In this document: positions 1 through 7,434 of the stretch, one piece after another
Position numbering within the stretch: the first letter of the stretch is position 1
Layout of the letters: every line of letters starts with the position of its first letter
NCBI GenBank assembly: GCA_024280855.1
Contig: JAJRPG010000045.1
Span: 1 to 49,896 of the forward strand
DNA: 49,896 nucleotides
DNA from: Planctomycetota bacterium
GTDB taxonomy: Bacteria; Planctomycetota; Phycisphaerae; UBA1845
Direction: 5' to 3'
Made by a program: the position numbers and the translations under genes
Notes under the pieces: model-generated
What the model was told of the DNA's origin: nothing
What the model saw: only the letters and a program-made list of their open reading frames with translations
Database searches by the model: none

Positions 1-139
1 GGACTGGTTACGCGAGTTTCTAGTTCATCGAATCCAATTGCCCAATTTTTGGCCTCAGAAATTGAAATGGGCTACGCCAGCTTACACGTCCGCCCATATC
101 TGAACGATGGCTGAAAATGAGGATTCTTCAACAGGCTGA
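1..139. mobile_element. Possible insertion-sequence end (partial, cut by window edge)
   Basis: No complete gene is visible here. The segment ends with TTCAACAGGCTG at about 132-143, which resembles the terminal bases of several insertion-sequence families (IS1182-type ends often carry TTCAACAG). Two plus-strand frames stay open from base 1 to about 100-114, as would be expected for the tail of a transposase entering from the left, but I recognise neither peptide. The neighbouring beta-helix gene stops exactly inside this sequence. The IS assignment is an inference from end similarity and from the truncation. Confidence 0.25.
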
Positions 140-1102
140 TAGGATGCAGTTGGTTAATGTTGGATTAGAGGAATGGGCGTTGTACAGCCCCGCGCCAGTA
201 ACGGCCAAGTTACCACTGAACGTGCAATTTGTTATCTTCGGGCTGGCGAATTTATAAAGGTATATTCCGCCTCCTAATCTAGCGGTATTTCCGCTGAATG
301 TGCAATTGGTTATGGGGGGATTAGTGCCGCCAATGTAGATCGCGCCACCCAATCCGAATGTATTGGTATTGTCGATGGCCGAGTTACCTATGAAAGAGCA
401 GTCAGTTACAGAGAGTCCTTCGCCTAAGACAGCGTTGAGCATCCCACCGCCAACTTGGGCGATGTTTCCTCGGAACGTGGAATTTTTAATAACCGGATAT
501 GATTCCAGGTAGTTGAACATCCCTCCGCCGCTCCTAACAGCTGTGTTCTCACTGAACGAGCAGTTGGTTACTATCGGGCTAGCAGAGATATTGCACATGC
601 CGCCACCAAAATCGGCAGTATTTCGACTGAACGTGCAATTGGTGACTGTCGGGCTTGCAGGGTAGGAGTTGAGCATTCCGCCGCCAATAGGTTCTACGAA
701 AACTGATGTATCCCCCGTCCCGCCCGTAATCGTAAACCCATCCAACACCGTCGCTGCCGTCTCTCCGTTTACGCACCGAACCACTGTAACGCCGCTACCC
801 AAATCAGGCACAGTTGTCGCGTCGATGATTGTTGTGGCCGGGCCGTCTGCGCTGCGCAAAGTGATGGCTTTGCCGATGAAATCTATAGCTTCGTGGTAGG
901 TGCCGGGCGCGACCTCGATAGTGTCGGTGTCTACAGATGCGTCGATGGCATCTTGAATGGAGCAAAATGGATCGACCAAGCTGCCGGTTCCGGGGGTTGG
1001 GCAGTTGTTGACATCGACGTAGATGGTTGTCTGAGCGCTAGCTGCACACGTCAAAGCCAAAGAGATAGCCAAGGTTGTCCATGCACGCATTAGTCTTGCC
1101 AT
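128..1102 (-). CDS. Exported right-handed beta-helix repeat protein, C-terminally truncated
   Basis: About 325 residues from the ATG at 1102; an earlier in-frame TTG at 1141 is less likely because it sits before the signal peptide. The N-terminus is a Sec signal peptide ending near A-S-A-Q. It is followed by the planctomycete-type opening Y-V-D-V-N-N-C with C-S-I-Q-D-A-I-D and V-A-P-G-T-Y-H. The rest is parallel beta-helix: about seven rungs built on N-C-T/S-F-S/R-x-N-T-A and G-G-G-M, alternating with P-x-I/V-T-N-C. Such proteins are secreted or surface proteins of unknown ligand. The frame ends abruptly in a rung (L-T-N-C-I-L-S-A-C), with no dockerin or membrane anchor, unlike the related gene at 26825-28189. 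The last codons coincide with the IS-like end, so this is probably a broken gene. Confidence 0.8.
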   Translation of the reverse strand: MARLMRAWTTLAISLALTCAASAQTTIYVDVNNCPTPGTGSLVDPFCSIQDAIDASVDTDTIEVAPGTYHEAIDFIGKAITLRSADGPATTIIDATTVPDLGSGVTVVRCVNGETAATVLDGFTITGGTGDTSVFVEPIGGGMLNSYPASPTVTNCTFSRNTADFGGGMCNISASPIVTNCSFSENTAVRSGGGMFNYLESYPVIKNSTFRGNIAQVGGGMLNAVLGEGLSVTDCSFIGNSAIDNTNTFGLGGAIYIGGTNPPITNCTFSGNTARLGGGIYLYKFASPKITNCTFSGNLAVTGAGLYNAHSSNPTLTNCILSAC

Positions 1103-1342
1103 GCGAGGTTGGCTATTGGTTGCACTTCTAATAATTCTCAAAACCTACCCCTCAATTACATATAGAACACGTCTGAACTGTGAACGTCCATGCTATCAGT
1201 TGCCGCGTTTGATAACAAGGGAATTCGTAGGGATTCTATTGCATCGGGCTTATAGGCTGATTAAGGGGTGGAGTCAGGTTAGGGCCGGCGCACGAAAAAC
1301 GCCGGTTTCGATTTTTTCGTCTTAGACCAGTTGTGGAACTGG

Positions 1343-1362
1343 ATTCCTGCCTGCGCGGGAAT
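1343..1362. repeat. Short palindromic repeat (REP-like)
   Basis: An inverted repeat with arms ATTCCTGC and GCGGGAAT around a CTGC loop (one G-T type mismatch). Very similar units, with arms ATTCCCGC/GCGGGAAT, are widespread intergenic repeats in many bacterial genomes. Only this copy was seen in the window. Confidence 0.5.
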
Positions 1363-1404
1363 GAGGGATGAGGTGGTTGGCGAGACTGTTCACTTCAATC
1401 CATT

Positions 1405-1436
1405 CCCCACCCTTTGCCAGTAGGCAAAGAATGGGG
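1405..1436 (+). repeat. Palindromic repeat family B, copy 1
   Basis: Imperfect inverted repeat with outer arms CCCCA/TGGGG, inner arms CTTTGCC/GGCAAAG and the loop AGTA. Related copies lie at 5492-5522 (same orientation, inner arms CTTCGGG/CCCGAAG) and 49856-49887 (opposite orientation). The paired changes between copies 1 and 2 keep the stem intact, so the folded form seems to be what is conserved. Confidence 0.75.
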
Positions 1437-1509
1437 TACCAGCACCAGATTGGAGACCCCACGCCAATGCCAATTGGCAACGGGGGGGGACTCCATGGCT
1501 CGCAGTGGT

Positions 1510-2145
1510 TTATTTTCTTCTCGTGTAGCTAAGCTCTATCACTTTGTAATTTTCGCCGGCGTGGAGGTCTATGATGGCGAAGGTGAATTTGTCGTCGCCA
1601 TCTGGTGTCGAAACATATTTCACGGTCCGGCCATGGACGTTGAGTTGTGGTTCGTCCATCGTGCCGTACATTGTGGTCACGCCAGTCTTGGGGTGACGGG
1701 AACCTGACATTTTCAATAACTCAGTACTCATGTTCGAGTGCCATGTGCTGACATAAAGATTTTTGTAATTGTCGTATCCCATCATGCCTACGCCTTCATA
1801 GGGCATACCCATCATGGAGCCTGTGTGCTGTTCCATAATCCAGTTTCCGCCGAGTACGGATTTGAAGGTTGAGACGCCGGTCGATTCCATTGGGGGTGAA
1901 CCTGGCCCGCCCATCCACATTTTGGTTACTGTATCCCATGTGCCTACCATTTTTTGTAAATGCTTGTGGGCATCGCCCGGCTGCATGAGCTTCATGTAAT
2001 CCTGCATTTGGGCCATCTCTTCCGCCGACATTTTAGGCATACCTGCTGGTGGCTTTCCGCCGTTATCCTGAGATAGTACACGGTTCGTAGCTACGGCACA
2101 AAGGCCAATCGCAAGCACGGTTAGCCAAGTCTTTTTCGAGTGCAT
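1510..2145 (-). CDS. Exported DUF1579-like protein
   Basis: About 211 residues. I chose the ATG at 2145 because GAGGAG lies seven bases upstream; the longer TTG start at 2160 would place this ribosome site inside the gene. A signal peptide (residues 1 to about 27) is followed by a Met/Gln-rich stretch and then a domain with K-M-V-G-T-W-D, S-V-L-G-G-N-W-I-M-E-Q and G-x-G-M-M-G-Y-D-N-Y-K, which I associate with DUF1579. This family is a small beta-barrel-like, probably lipocalin-related fold of unknown function. The C-terminal half carries paired strands ending K-V-I-E-L-S-Y. Family naming is from memory of the motif pattern; substrate and role are unknown. The gene stands alone between repeat-containing spacers. 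Confidence 0.75.
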   Translation of the reverse strand: MHSKKTWLTVLAIGLCAVATNRVLSQDNGGKPPAGMPKMSAEEMAQMQDYMKLMQPGDAHKHLQKMVGTWDTVTKMWMGGPGSPPMESTGVSTFKSVLGGNWIMEQHTGSMMGMPYEGVGMMGYDNYKNLYVSTWHSNMSTELLKMSGSRHPKTGVTTMYGTMDEPQLNVHGRTVKYVSTPDGDDKFTFAIIDLHAGENYKVIELSYTRRK

Positions 2146-2309
2146 ATTTTTTCTCCTCAATAGTAGGGGGTGATTAATGGCACGAACTCTGGCTACAATG
2201 ATAACAGGGCAGGGATGCGATTCAAGTTAGGGCATATCCGGTGTTGATTATGATCTTAAAGATGGCTTGTGGATTCCATAACCCAGGGCGGCTTACATCC
2301 ATATTTTCG

Positions 2310-2338
2310 TTGAGTTAGAAGTGGGAATTTGTTACAAT
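2310..2338 (+). promoter_or_regulatory. Putative sigma-70 type promoter
   Basis: TTGAGT at 2310-2315 and TACAAT at 2333-2338 are separated by exactly 17 bases. They lie 22 bases upstream of the ATG at 2361, which has a GGGGAAG ribosome site. It would drive the truncated leader copy and, through it, the intact TSP3 gene that starts 39 bases after the leader stop. Confidence 0.55.
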
Positions 2339-2360
2339 GCGATGCGAAGGGGAAGTGGAT

Positions 2361-2531
2361 ATGAACCATTTCAAGCTATTGGGCATAGTTGTCTCACTGA
2401 TGTTGAGTTCATCTGTCTATGCGGATGATTTTTTGCAACGATACGAAGGCGATGTTTTACCCATCGATCCTGCTGCCGACTTGAAGACTAAGTTGGCGAT
2501 AGTTTTCAAGTTCGTAGCGACCGAGATTTAG
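2361..2531 (+). pseudogene. Truncated tandem duplicate of the downstream TSP3 protein
   Basis: A 56-codon reading frame with a good ribosome site (GGGGAAG) and a signal peptide, followed by A-D-D-F-L-Q-R-Y-E-G-D-V-L-P-I-D-P-A-A. The next gene has A-D-E-A-L-Y-R-Y-E-G-D-V-I-P-Q-N-P-S-A at the equivalent place, so the two are paralogous. After this point the frame is lost, but nucleotide similarity seems to continue briefly: GTTGG, then AGTTTTCAAG here against GTTGGACAGTTTTTCAG downstream. The copy is therefore a 5' remnant of a tandem duplication with an indel. It might still be translated as a short exported peptide or leader. Confidence 0.7.
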
Positions 2532-2570
2532 TGGGTAGTCTTGTTGCAAGTAATATTTAGGAACTCCGTC

Positions 2571-3911
2571 ATGCAAACTGCATATAAACCAATTGTATTC
2601 GCCGCGTGGGCAGTTGCCCTGTTCGCCGTCAGCATTCGAGCCGACGAAGCACTGTACCGTTACGAAGGTGATGTTATTCCACAGAACCCTTCTGCCGGTT
2701 GGACAGTTTTTCAGCCATGCGTCGAGACGTGCCAGGAATTGTTAGAGGACGGGCACTTCGTGCTTGAATGGAGCGGTGGATATCCCTTTGCTAATTATTC
2801 GCTTCAGATAAGCGAGTCGCCTTCAGTACCACCGCCCACATTATGGGTCGAATGGCGTTACAGATCTAATCAACCCAAACCGCCGTTTGATAGCTCTTGC
2901 GATGGCGTTTTCAGCCTCTTTTACCGTGACATTAACGAAATAATCCGATTGTTCGCCGATACGGCGTTGACACCGTTTGGACAAGGGTTCATAAACAATT
3001 TGAGTATCGAGGATTTTCATCTGTATCGTTTTGAAACTACAGATGGAGTGAATTACCGCGTTTCAGTAGATGGCAATGTGCTTGTCAACTCAGTAGGCGT
3101 CAATAACCTTGGTGATTTTGCATCGCTACGCTTTGGCGGCCAAGGCGGTTGTGACGCGGCGTTTTTTCCAACGCGCAACGAATGGGATTTCATTCGCTAT
3201 GGCACGGTTTCCTTTGGCGAACAAATTGTGGCTACGGACCCGCCCAGCGGGTTCGTTAGTCCGTTACAGTATCCCAATTTGGATCAATTTCACATAACAT
3301 TCGACTCTGCGAACTATATATTTGTGGATGATATAACTGTCACATCCACGGCATTTACCACTCCTCAAGTTCTGGAAACCCGTCGGCGCGAAAACGATGA
3401 GCCGAGCATGGTTGAGGTCGTTTTGGATCAACCGATCCCGCTGGGCCAAACAACCACATTCACTATTACCGATGGTGTCACAACCAATATCGTGTCCTAC
3501 ACCTACGGTTGCCCGCTTGTTGCTGACAATGTTGACTCCGACGGAGACACGATCCTCGACTGCGTGGATCAGTGCCCAGGTCAAGACGATACGATCGACA
3601 CCGACTCCGATGGCACACCTGATTGCTTGGACGGCTGCCCCGCCGACCCTAACAAGATAGACCCCGGCCAATGCGGCTGCGGCCAACCAGAAGACAATAT
3701 CGGTGATAGCGATGGCGACTCCGTAGCCGACTGCATAGATCAATGTCCGGGAGGAAACGACACGATCGACCTAAACGAAAACAACACCCCCGACTGCGCC
3801 GAAGCTATCCCGGCTGTATCAACTTGGGGGTTGGTGGTTTTGACCTTGCTGCTGCTAACTATGGCTAAGTGCGCTCTGCGACACACAACAGCCGAAAATG
3901 GCAGGCAATAG
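2571..3911 (+). CDS. Exported thrombospondin type 3 repeat protein with IPTL-like C-terminal anchor
   Basis: 447 residues from the ATG at 2571, which has AGGA eight bases upstream; the longer TTG frame start at 2541 is unsupported. It has a signal peptide (1 to about 25), then a beta-rich domain of about 290 residues that I do not recognise (Trp/Tyr-rich, lectin/glucanase-like in texture, weak evidence). Next come acidic calcium-binding repeats: D-S-D-G-D-T-I-L-D-C-V-D-Q-C-P, D-S-D-G-T-P-D-C and D-S-D-G-D-S-V-A-D-C. The C-terminus is I-P-A-V-S-T-W-G, a hydrophobic helix and a short basic tail. This matches the IPTL-CTERM type of sorting signal (usual I-P-T-L/V-S-x-W-G), so the protein is probably processed and held at the outer surface. 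A decayed paralogue lies directly upstream. Confidence 0.85.
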   Translation: MQTAYKPIVFAAWAVALFAVSIRADEALYRYEGDVIPQNPSAGWTVFQPCVETCQELLEDGHFVLEWSGGYPFANYSLQISESPSVPPPTLWVEWRYRSNQPKPPFDSSCDGVFSLFYRDINEIIRLFADTALTPFGQGFINNLSIEDFHLYRFETTDGVNYRVSVDGNVLVNSVGVNNLGDFASLRFGGQGGCDAAFFPTRNEWDFIRYGTVSFGEQIVATDPPSGFVSPLQYPNLDQFHITFDSANYIFVDDITVTSTAFTTPQVLETRRRENDEPSMVEVVLDQPIPLGQTTTFTITDGVTTNIVSYTYGCPLVADNVDSDGDTILDCVDQCPGQDDTIDTDSDGTPDCLDGCPADPNKIDPGQCGCGQPEDNIGDSDGDSVADCIDQCPGGNDTIDLNENNTPDCAEAIPAVSTWGLVVLTLLLLTMAKCALRHTTAENGRQ

Positions 3912-3951
3912 CCATGCCCTACACGGGATGGGCGTCGGGACTAACCTTGGG

Positions 3952-5412
3952 TTATTTCATCGCCCGAAAGTTTTCGACGAACACGCCGCCGCGATGTTCG
4001 TAATTGTTGTATTGATCGAAGCTCGGTGCGCCGGGTGAAAATAAAACGGCGTCACCAGCGATGGCCACTTCGCGGGCAAATAATAATGCCGATTTCAGGG
4101 AGTCGCATTCTTTCACTTCGCAACCGTTGTTAGGATGTCGCAAGTCCGCGCGGGCTGAAGCCCGCGGCTCGTTTAGTAAGGCGCATTGCTGCATAATGGC
4201 TTGGGCGAATTCCGGGCCTGATTCTCCTATGCAAATGATGACGCGACATTTGCTTGTCATGACCTTGGCCCAGTCGGTTAGGGGGTGTGGTTTTTGTTGG
4301 CCTCCTACGATGGCGATGATGGGGCGGTCTAATGATTGGACGGCGCTGAGGGTAGCTGTGGGGGCGGTTGATTTTGAGTCGTTGTAATAATCTACGCCTT
4401 CGATTGTGCCTATATGTTCAAGGCGATGGGGTAGGCCTGGGAACGAGGCTAAGGTTTCTCGGATTGGTGCATTTCCTAAGCCGAGTAACTGACACGCGGA
4501 TAGCGCTGTTGATGCGTTAGTCTGGTTGTGAGCGCCGGGGATACAAAGTTCGATTTCGTCATGCTTCATAGCTGGGCGAATGATGCGGCTCCTTGGCGTG
4601 TTGATATTTTTCGTGAACATGGATTCGGTTTCACCATCTAGTGGCCCTAGTACGATTCCTTTTTTCAAGTGTCCATCGCCTAAGATGTTGCGTTTAGCTA
4701 GGGCGTATCGTTCAAATGTTCCGTGGCGGTCGAGGTGCTGGGGGGAGAGGTTGGTGATGATAGCTAGGTCCGGCTGCCAGTTGATGGTTGGGAGGTCTTC
4801 GAGTTGGGCGCTGGATAATTCGAGAATGACCAGGTCGCTCGGAAGCATCTCGCCGAGCAGTGGTAAAAGTGAACGTCCGATGTTTCCTCCCAGATGCACG
4901 TTGGTGAACGGTGTGAGAGAGGCTACGAGTTGGTGGCTTAGCACATGGGCTAGTATGGCGCAGGTCGTGCTTTTGCCGAATGTTCCGGTTACGCCGATGA
5001 CGGTAGCTGGGCATCGTTGGCAAAATAGGTTGATTTCCGTCGTCCAGGGGATTTCGCGTTTTATGATTTCGTTAAAAAAATCAGATCGTCGTTTGTTCAC
5101 GGCGGGGTTGATGATAGCTAGGTCGATGTCGGTGAGGACGCTGGTGTCGTGGCCTCCTAGTTGAGTTTTGATGTTTAGGCCCTCCAAGCTGGCGAGGGAA
5201 GCCTGTAAGGTGTCGGCGTGGGCCCGATCTGTCACGGTGACTTGTGCCCCTTGCCCTGCGAGCCAGCGCGAGACAGCGACGCCTCCCTGGAATCGGCCTA
5301 GTCCGACGACCAGGATGCGGCTATTTTTTAACGAGCCTAAACTGGGTAGTGGTTGAGTCTGTACCGACACCGGGTTTGATTCGTTCAGGGGCTTTGAGCT
5401 GTCATTTCGCAT
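3952..5412 (-). CDS. murD: UDP-N-acetylmuramoyl-L-alanine--D-glutamate ligase
   Basis: The ATP-dependent ligase that adds D-glutamate to UDP-MurNAc-L-Ala in cytoplasmic peptidoglycan synthesis. It has 486 residues, slightly longer than usual (about 440-460). An N-terminal Rossmann segment (V-V-G-L-G-R-F-Q-G-G) is followed by the Mur ligase P-loop G-V-T-G-T-F-G-K-S-T-T, L-E-L-S-S-A-Q-L-E, T-N-L-S-P-Q-H-L-D-R-H, the D-S-K-S-T-A-P motif and the C-terminal F-S-P-G-A-P-S-F-D-Q-Y. A roughly 30-residue unstructured N-terminal extension precedes the fold. Near the C-terminus about 16 extra residues are encoded by a palindromic repeat inserted in frame (4146-4170). The gene is solitary, outside any division/cell-wall cluster, and converges on the TSP3 gene with a 40-base gap. 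It shows that this organism makes peptidoglycan precursors. Confidence 0.95.
   Translation of the reverse strand: MRNDSSKPLNESNPVSVQTQPLPSLGSLKNSRILVVGLGRFQGGVAVSRWLAGQGAQVTVTDRAHADTLQASLASLEGLNIKTQLGGHDTSVLTDIDLAIINPAVNKRRSDFFNEIIKREIPWTTEINLFCQRCPATVIGVTGTFGKSTTCAILAHVLSHQLVASLTPFTNVHLGGNIGRSLLPLLGEMLPSDLVILELSSAQLEDLPTINWQPDLAIITNLSPQHLDRHGTFERYALAKRNILGDGHLKKGIVLGPLDGETESMFTKNINTPRSRIIRPAMKHDEIELCIPGAHNQTNASTALSACQLLGLGNAPIRETLASFPGLPHRLEHIGTIEGVDYYNDSKSTAPTATLSAVQSLDRPIIAIVGGQQKPHPLTDWAKVMTSKCRVIICIGESGPEFAQAIMQQCALLNEPRASARADLRHPNNGCEVKECDSLKSALLFAREVAIAGDAVLFSPGAPSFDQYNNYEHRGGVFVENFRAMK
4146..4170 (-). repeat. Palindromic repeat family A, copy inside murD
   Basis: On the minus strand this reads GAGCCGCGGGCTTCAGCCCG then CGCGG, with a perfect core of arms GCGGGCT/AGCCCGC around two bases (4150-4165). 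Related copies lie at 24692-24718 and 31203-31228, both intergenic. Here it is translated in frame within murD (N-E-P-R-A-S-A-R-A-D-L-R), in a loop before the final beta-strands of the ligase. Confidence 0.75.
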
Positions 5413-5491
5413 AAGGGTATTTTACGGCTGTGATGGTTTGCTTCAACCGGGGGCTGGGTTCTGGGATAATTTCCCATTCTCGAATATCTTT

Positions 5492-5522
5492 CCCCACCCT
5501 TCGGGAGTACCCGAAGAATGGG
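5492..5522 (+). repeat. Palindromic repeat family B, copy 2
   Basis: Outer arms CCCCAcC/GaaTGGG and inner arms CTTCGGG/CCCGAAG around the loop AGTA. Compared with copy 1 the inner stem has different but still complementary bases. It is followed by CACCCGGC, comparable to TACCAGC after copy 1. It lies between murD and the promoter of the next lipoprotein. Confidence 0.75.
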
Positions 5523-5580
5523 CACCCGGCAGCCAATCGTGACTATCGCGTGATTTAGGGTCTCAAGAGGGGGCGATTTG

Positions 5581-5610
5581 TTGACAGGCCTCTTGGCGTA
5601 CCCGTATAAC
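5581..5610 (+). promoter_or_regulatory. Putative sigma-70 type promoter
   Basis: A perfect TTGACA at 5581-5586 and TATAAC at 5605-5610 with an 18-base spacer. It lies 64 bases upstream of the lipoprotein start at 5675, which has its own GAGGAG ribosome site. This is the best consensus promoter in the window. Confidence 0.65.
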
Positions 5611-5674
5611 TAGCTTGTGTCTAAAGGGTCGCCGGGGGTGGTGACAGGATTTGACGAGCAAGTGAGGAGTACGC

Positions 5675-6883
5675 ATGGCTGGGATACCAAATACTTGGTT
5701 TAGAGCGTTTTCAATATGGCGTCCGCTGGTTTTGGTGGTCTTAGCCGTGGTTTTGGCTGGGTGTCCTGCGGCTGTTGAGCCAACACCTGACGGCGGTGGG
5801 GGCGATCCGGGTACTGATGTTCCCGTGACTGCTTCAATTGTGAATTTTACGGCTGACACGCAAGTCGATTTGACGCTTCCTTTTGTCTCGGTGCTATACA
5901 CGGTTGGTAATTTGTCGGATGGCGCGACGATTTCGACATTTTTTGTGCCAGTTATCGGCGTTTCGCCTAATGTGCTGGAAGATGGCGATCGTGTTGTGAT
6001 TGATGAGGCTAGTGCGTTAATCGCTAGCGAGGGTGCTTTTGAGTTTGTGCCAGCTACTGCTGGTTCGGGCAATTTCCTGGCTGGAGTTACGATCGTTTCG
6101 GCTGATGGCATGACGACGGTGGATGCGCTTAGTAGTGGTCGCATTACGGTCGAGGGACTTCCTGATCCGCAATTCATTTTGCCCATGGCGGATGCCGGAG
6201 AAGACTTTTTCTCTGTGGACCGTGAGGATGATGTGCTAATCACGTTTGACGCTGGCGATCCGGAAAACGATGTACAGTGGCGTGTGTTTTATCTTGAATT
6301 GACGGATTGTGTGCGAACGTCGGATATTCCTGGTGTAGCTTTGGATGAGCTAGGTACACAGGTTGGATCACCTGGTACTGGAAATGTTGGTGCGGTTACG
6401 CTGCCCACAGCGGATCTGGAAGGCGGCTGTTATCAGCTTGGTATTTCAGCTACGGATAGCGGTAGTTCTATCGCTACGACCGTGGATCGGGGTAATGACG
6501 AGCTAATCATAACGAACATTGCAGGCCCTATTGTGCTTGTTATCGACGTGTTAGGCGTTTCTCCACCGAGCGTGACATTTACTGCGCCGGGTTCGCTGGA
6601 CGAAACGATTACGGTGGGCGCAAGCTTCTCAATTCGATTTGACGCAACAGTCAATCAGCCTAATGCTACGGGCGATATTACGTTGTTTTATGATGACGAT
6701 CGTGATGGTACGAACGGTTTTACTTCGATTATTTCGGGCTTGGTTCATACCGATTCGCCTTTTGTAGTCTCATTGCCCACGGACGTGGCTGAAGGGATTA
6801 TCAACATAGGGGCAGCTATCGACGATGGTGTCAATCCGGTTCAGTACGACTACGCTGTTGGAACGATAACGGTCTCGAATTGA
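5675..6883 (+). CDS. Lipoprotein with tandem beta-sandwich (Ig-like) domains
   Basis: 402 residues; the ATG at 5675 follows GAGGAG by five bases. The N-terminus is a lipoprotein signal with lipobox L-A-G-C (Cys near residue 30), followed by a Pro/Gly linker (P-D-G-G-G-G-D-P-G). The mature part appears to be three successive beta-sandwich segments of about 100-130 residues. Each is Asp/Thr/Val-rich with patterns such as I-T-F-D-A-G-D-P-E-N-D and I-R-F-D-A-T-V-N-Q-P. The last contains a D-D-D-R-D-G-T-N-G loop that could bind calcium. I recognise no enzymatic motif. It precedes the giant protease on the same strand, but a 550-base spacer argues against a common transcript. It is probably an outer-membrane-attached surface protein. 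Confidence 0.8.
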   Translation: MAGIPNTWFRAFSIWRPLVLVVLAVVLAGCPAAVEPTPDGGGGDPGTDVPVTASIVNFTADTQVDLTLPFVSVLYTVGNLSDGATISTFFVPVIGVSPNVLEDGDRVVIDEASALIASEGAFEFVPATAGSGNFLAGVTIVSADGMTTVDALSSGRITVEGLPDPQFILPMADAGEDFFSVDREDDVLITFDAGDPENDVQWRVFYLELTDCVRTSDIPGVALDELGTQVGSPGTGNVGAVTLPTADLEGGCYQLGISATDSGSSIATTVDRGNDELIITNIAGPIVLVIDVLGVSPPSVTFTAPGSLDETITVGASFSIRFDATVNQPNATGDITLFYDDDRDGTNGFTSIISGLVHTDSPFVVSLPTDVAEGIINIGAAIDDGVNPVQYDYAVGTITVSN

Positions 6884-7434
6884 GTGATCTTTTGGTATCC
6901 AAATCCAGCTAGTCAGGGCCACGGGGATGGCACTGCTTCATTATTCGCCTTGATGTATCTATATTCCAGCTTGGATAATTGCCTAATTACCCGGCGGCGT
7001 CAGATGCTGGCAAGTTGATAATATGGCAATCGCTCACTCAGGTTATAGACACCTGCCCCGATAATTCTGGGGCTTATCACCACTGGCGCTGCTGTATCAA
7101 GGGTTTTAGTTGACAGACACTTAGCCAGAGCGATACGATTGCTGCGGTGCTATGTAGGAGAGACGCGCAGAGTGCAGTTGTCCAGGGCGATTCCCAGGGT
7201 GACATGCTTGAGACGTTCGTCGATCCGGCTTCGTTGTTGGCTGATCTAATTAGTCATCAGGGGCAGTGGGGCAGAGGCATGGCGTGAGGTATGATTGGTT
7301 TTCTTCGCGGGTGAGAAGGGGGATATGCTTTCTACCGCGACGGCAAATTGTGGTATGGCGAACTGGCTGACGCCGGGTCGTTGGTTTCGAAGTGTTTAGA
7401 AGCACTTTGGGCGTATTAGGGAGTGGCAGCAACT
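6884..7434. other. Long spacer with hairpin, weak promoter and possible gene remnants
   Basis: About 550 bases without a convincing gene. It contains a hairpin at 7055-7073 (arms GCCCC/GGGGC, no T-run) and a possible promoter at 7110-7139. Short coding-like stretches appear at 7206-7289 (M-L-E-T-F-V-D-P-A-S-L-L-A-D-L) and at about 7322-7420 (Y-A-F-Y-R-D-G-K-L-W-Y-G-E-L). They are in different frames and separated by stops, so they could be fragments of a decayed gene. Confidence 0.4.
7110..7139 (+). promoter_or_regulatory. Weak candidate promoter before the protease gene
   Basis: TTGACA at 7110-7115 is perfect. The best -10 candidate, TACGAT at 7134-7139, matches only four of six bases at an 18-base spacing. 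It would leave an untranslated leader of about 290 bases before the start at 7435. Confidence 0.3.

Larger units (their letters stand above)
1103..1509. other. Intergenic region with two palindromic repeats
   Basis: About 400 bases between two minus-strand genes. It holds a short GGAATG-type hairpin at 1343-1362 and a longer CCCCAcc...ggTGGGG-type hairpin at 1405-1436, described separately. The plus-strand reading frame crossing the second hairpin into the 3' end of the next gene is repeat-derived and antisense, not a gene. I saw no clear promoter for the minus-strand gene that starts at 1102. Confidence 0.6.

Noticed and set aside
1414-1707. Plus-strand frame of 97 codons overlapping the DUF1579 gene
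   Set aside because: It begins inside hairpin repeat B and then runs antisense to a well-supported gene; the same opening peptide recurs at the other copy of the repeat.
4580-5164. 194-codon plus-strand frame
   Set aside because: Antisense shadow of murD, whose motifs are complete on the other strand.
5563-6243. 226-codon minus-strand frame
   Set aside because: Antisense to the lipoprotein, which has a lipobox, promoter and ribosome site; the frame's Ser/Thr-rich composition is that of a shadow.
7206-7420. Coding-like fragments before the protease
   Set aside because: Two short stretches look protein-like but are in different frames with stops and no start; at best a gene remnant that I cannot name.
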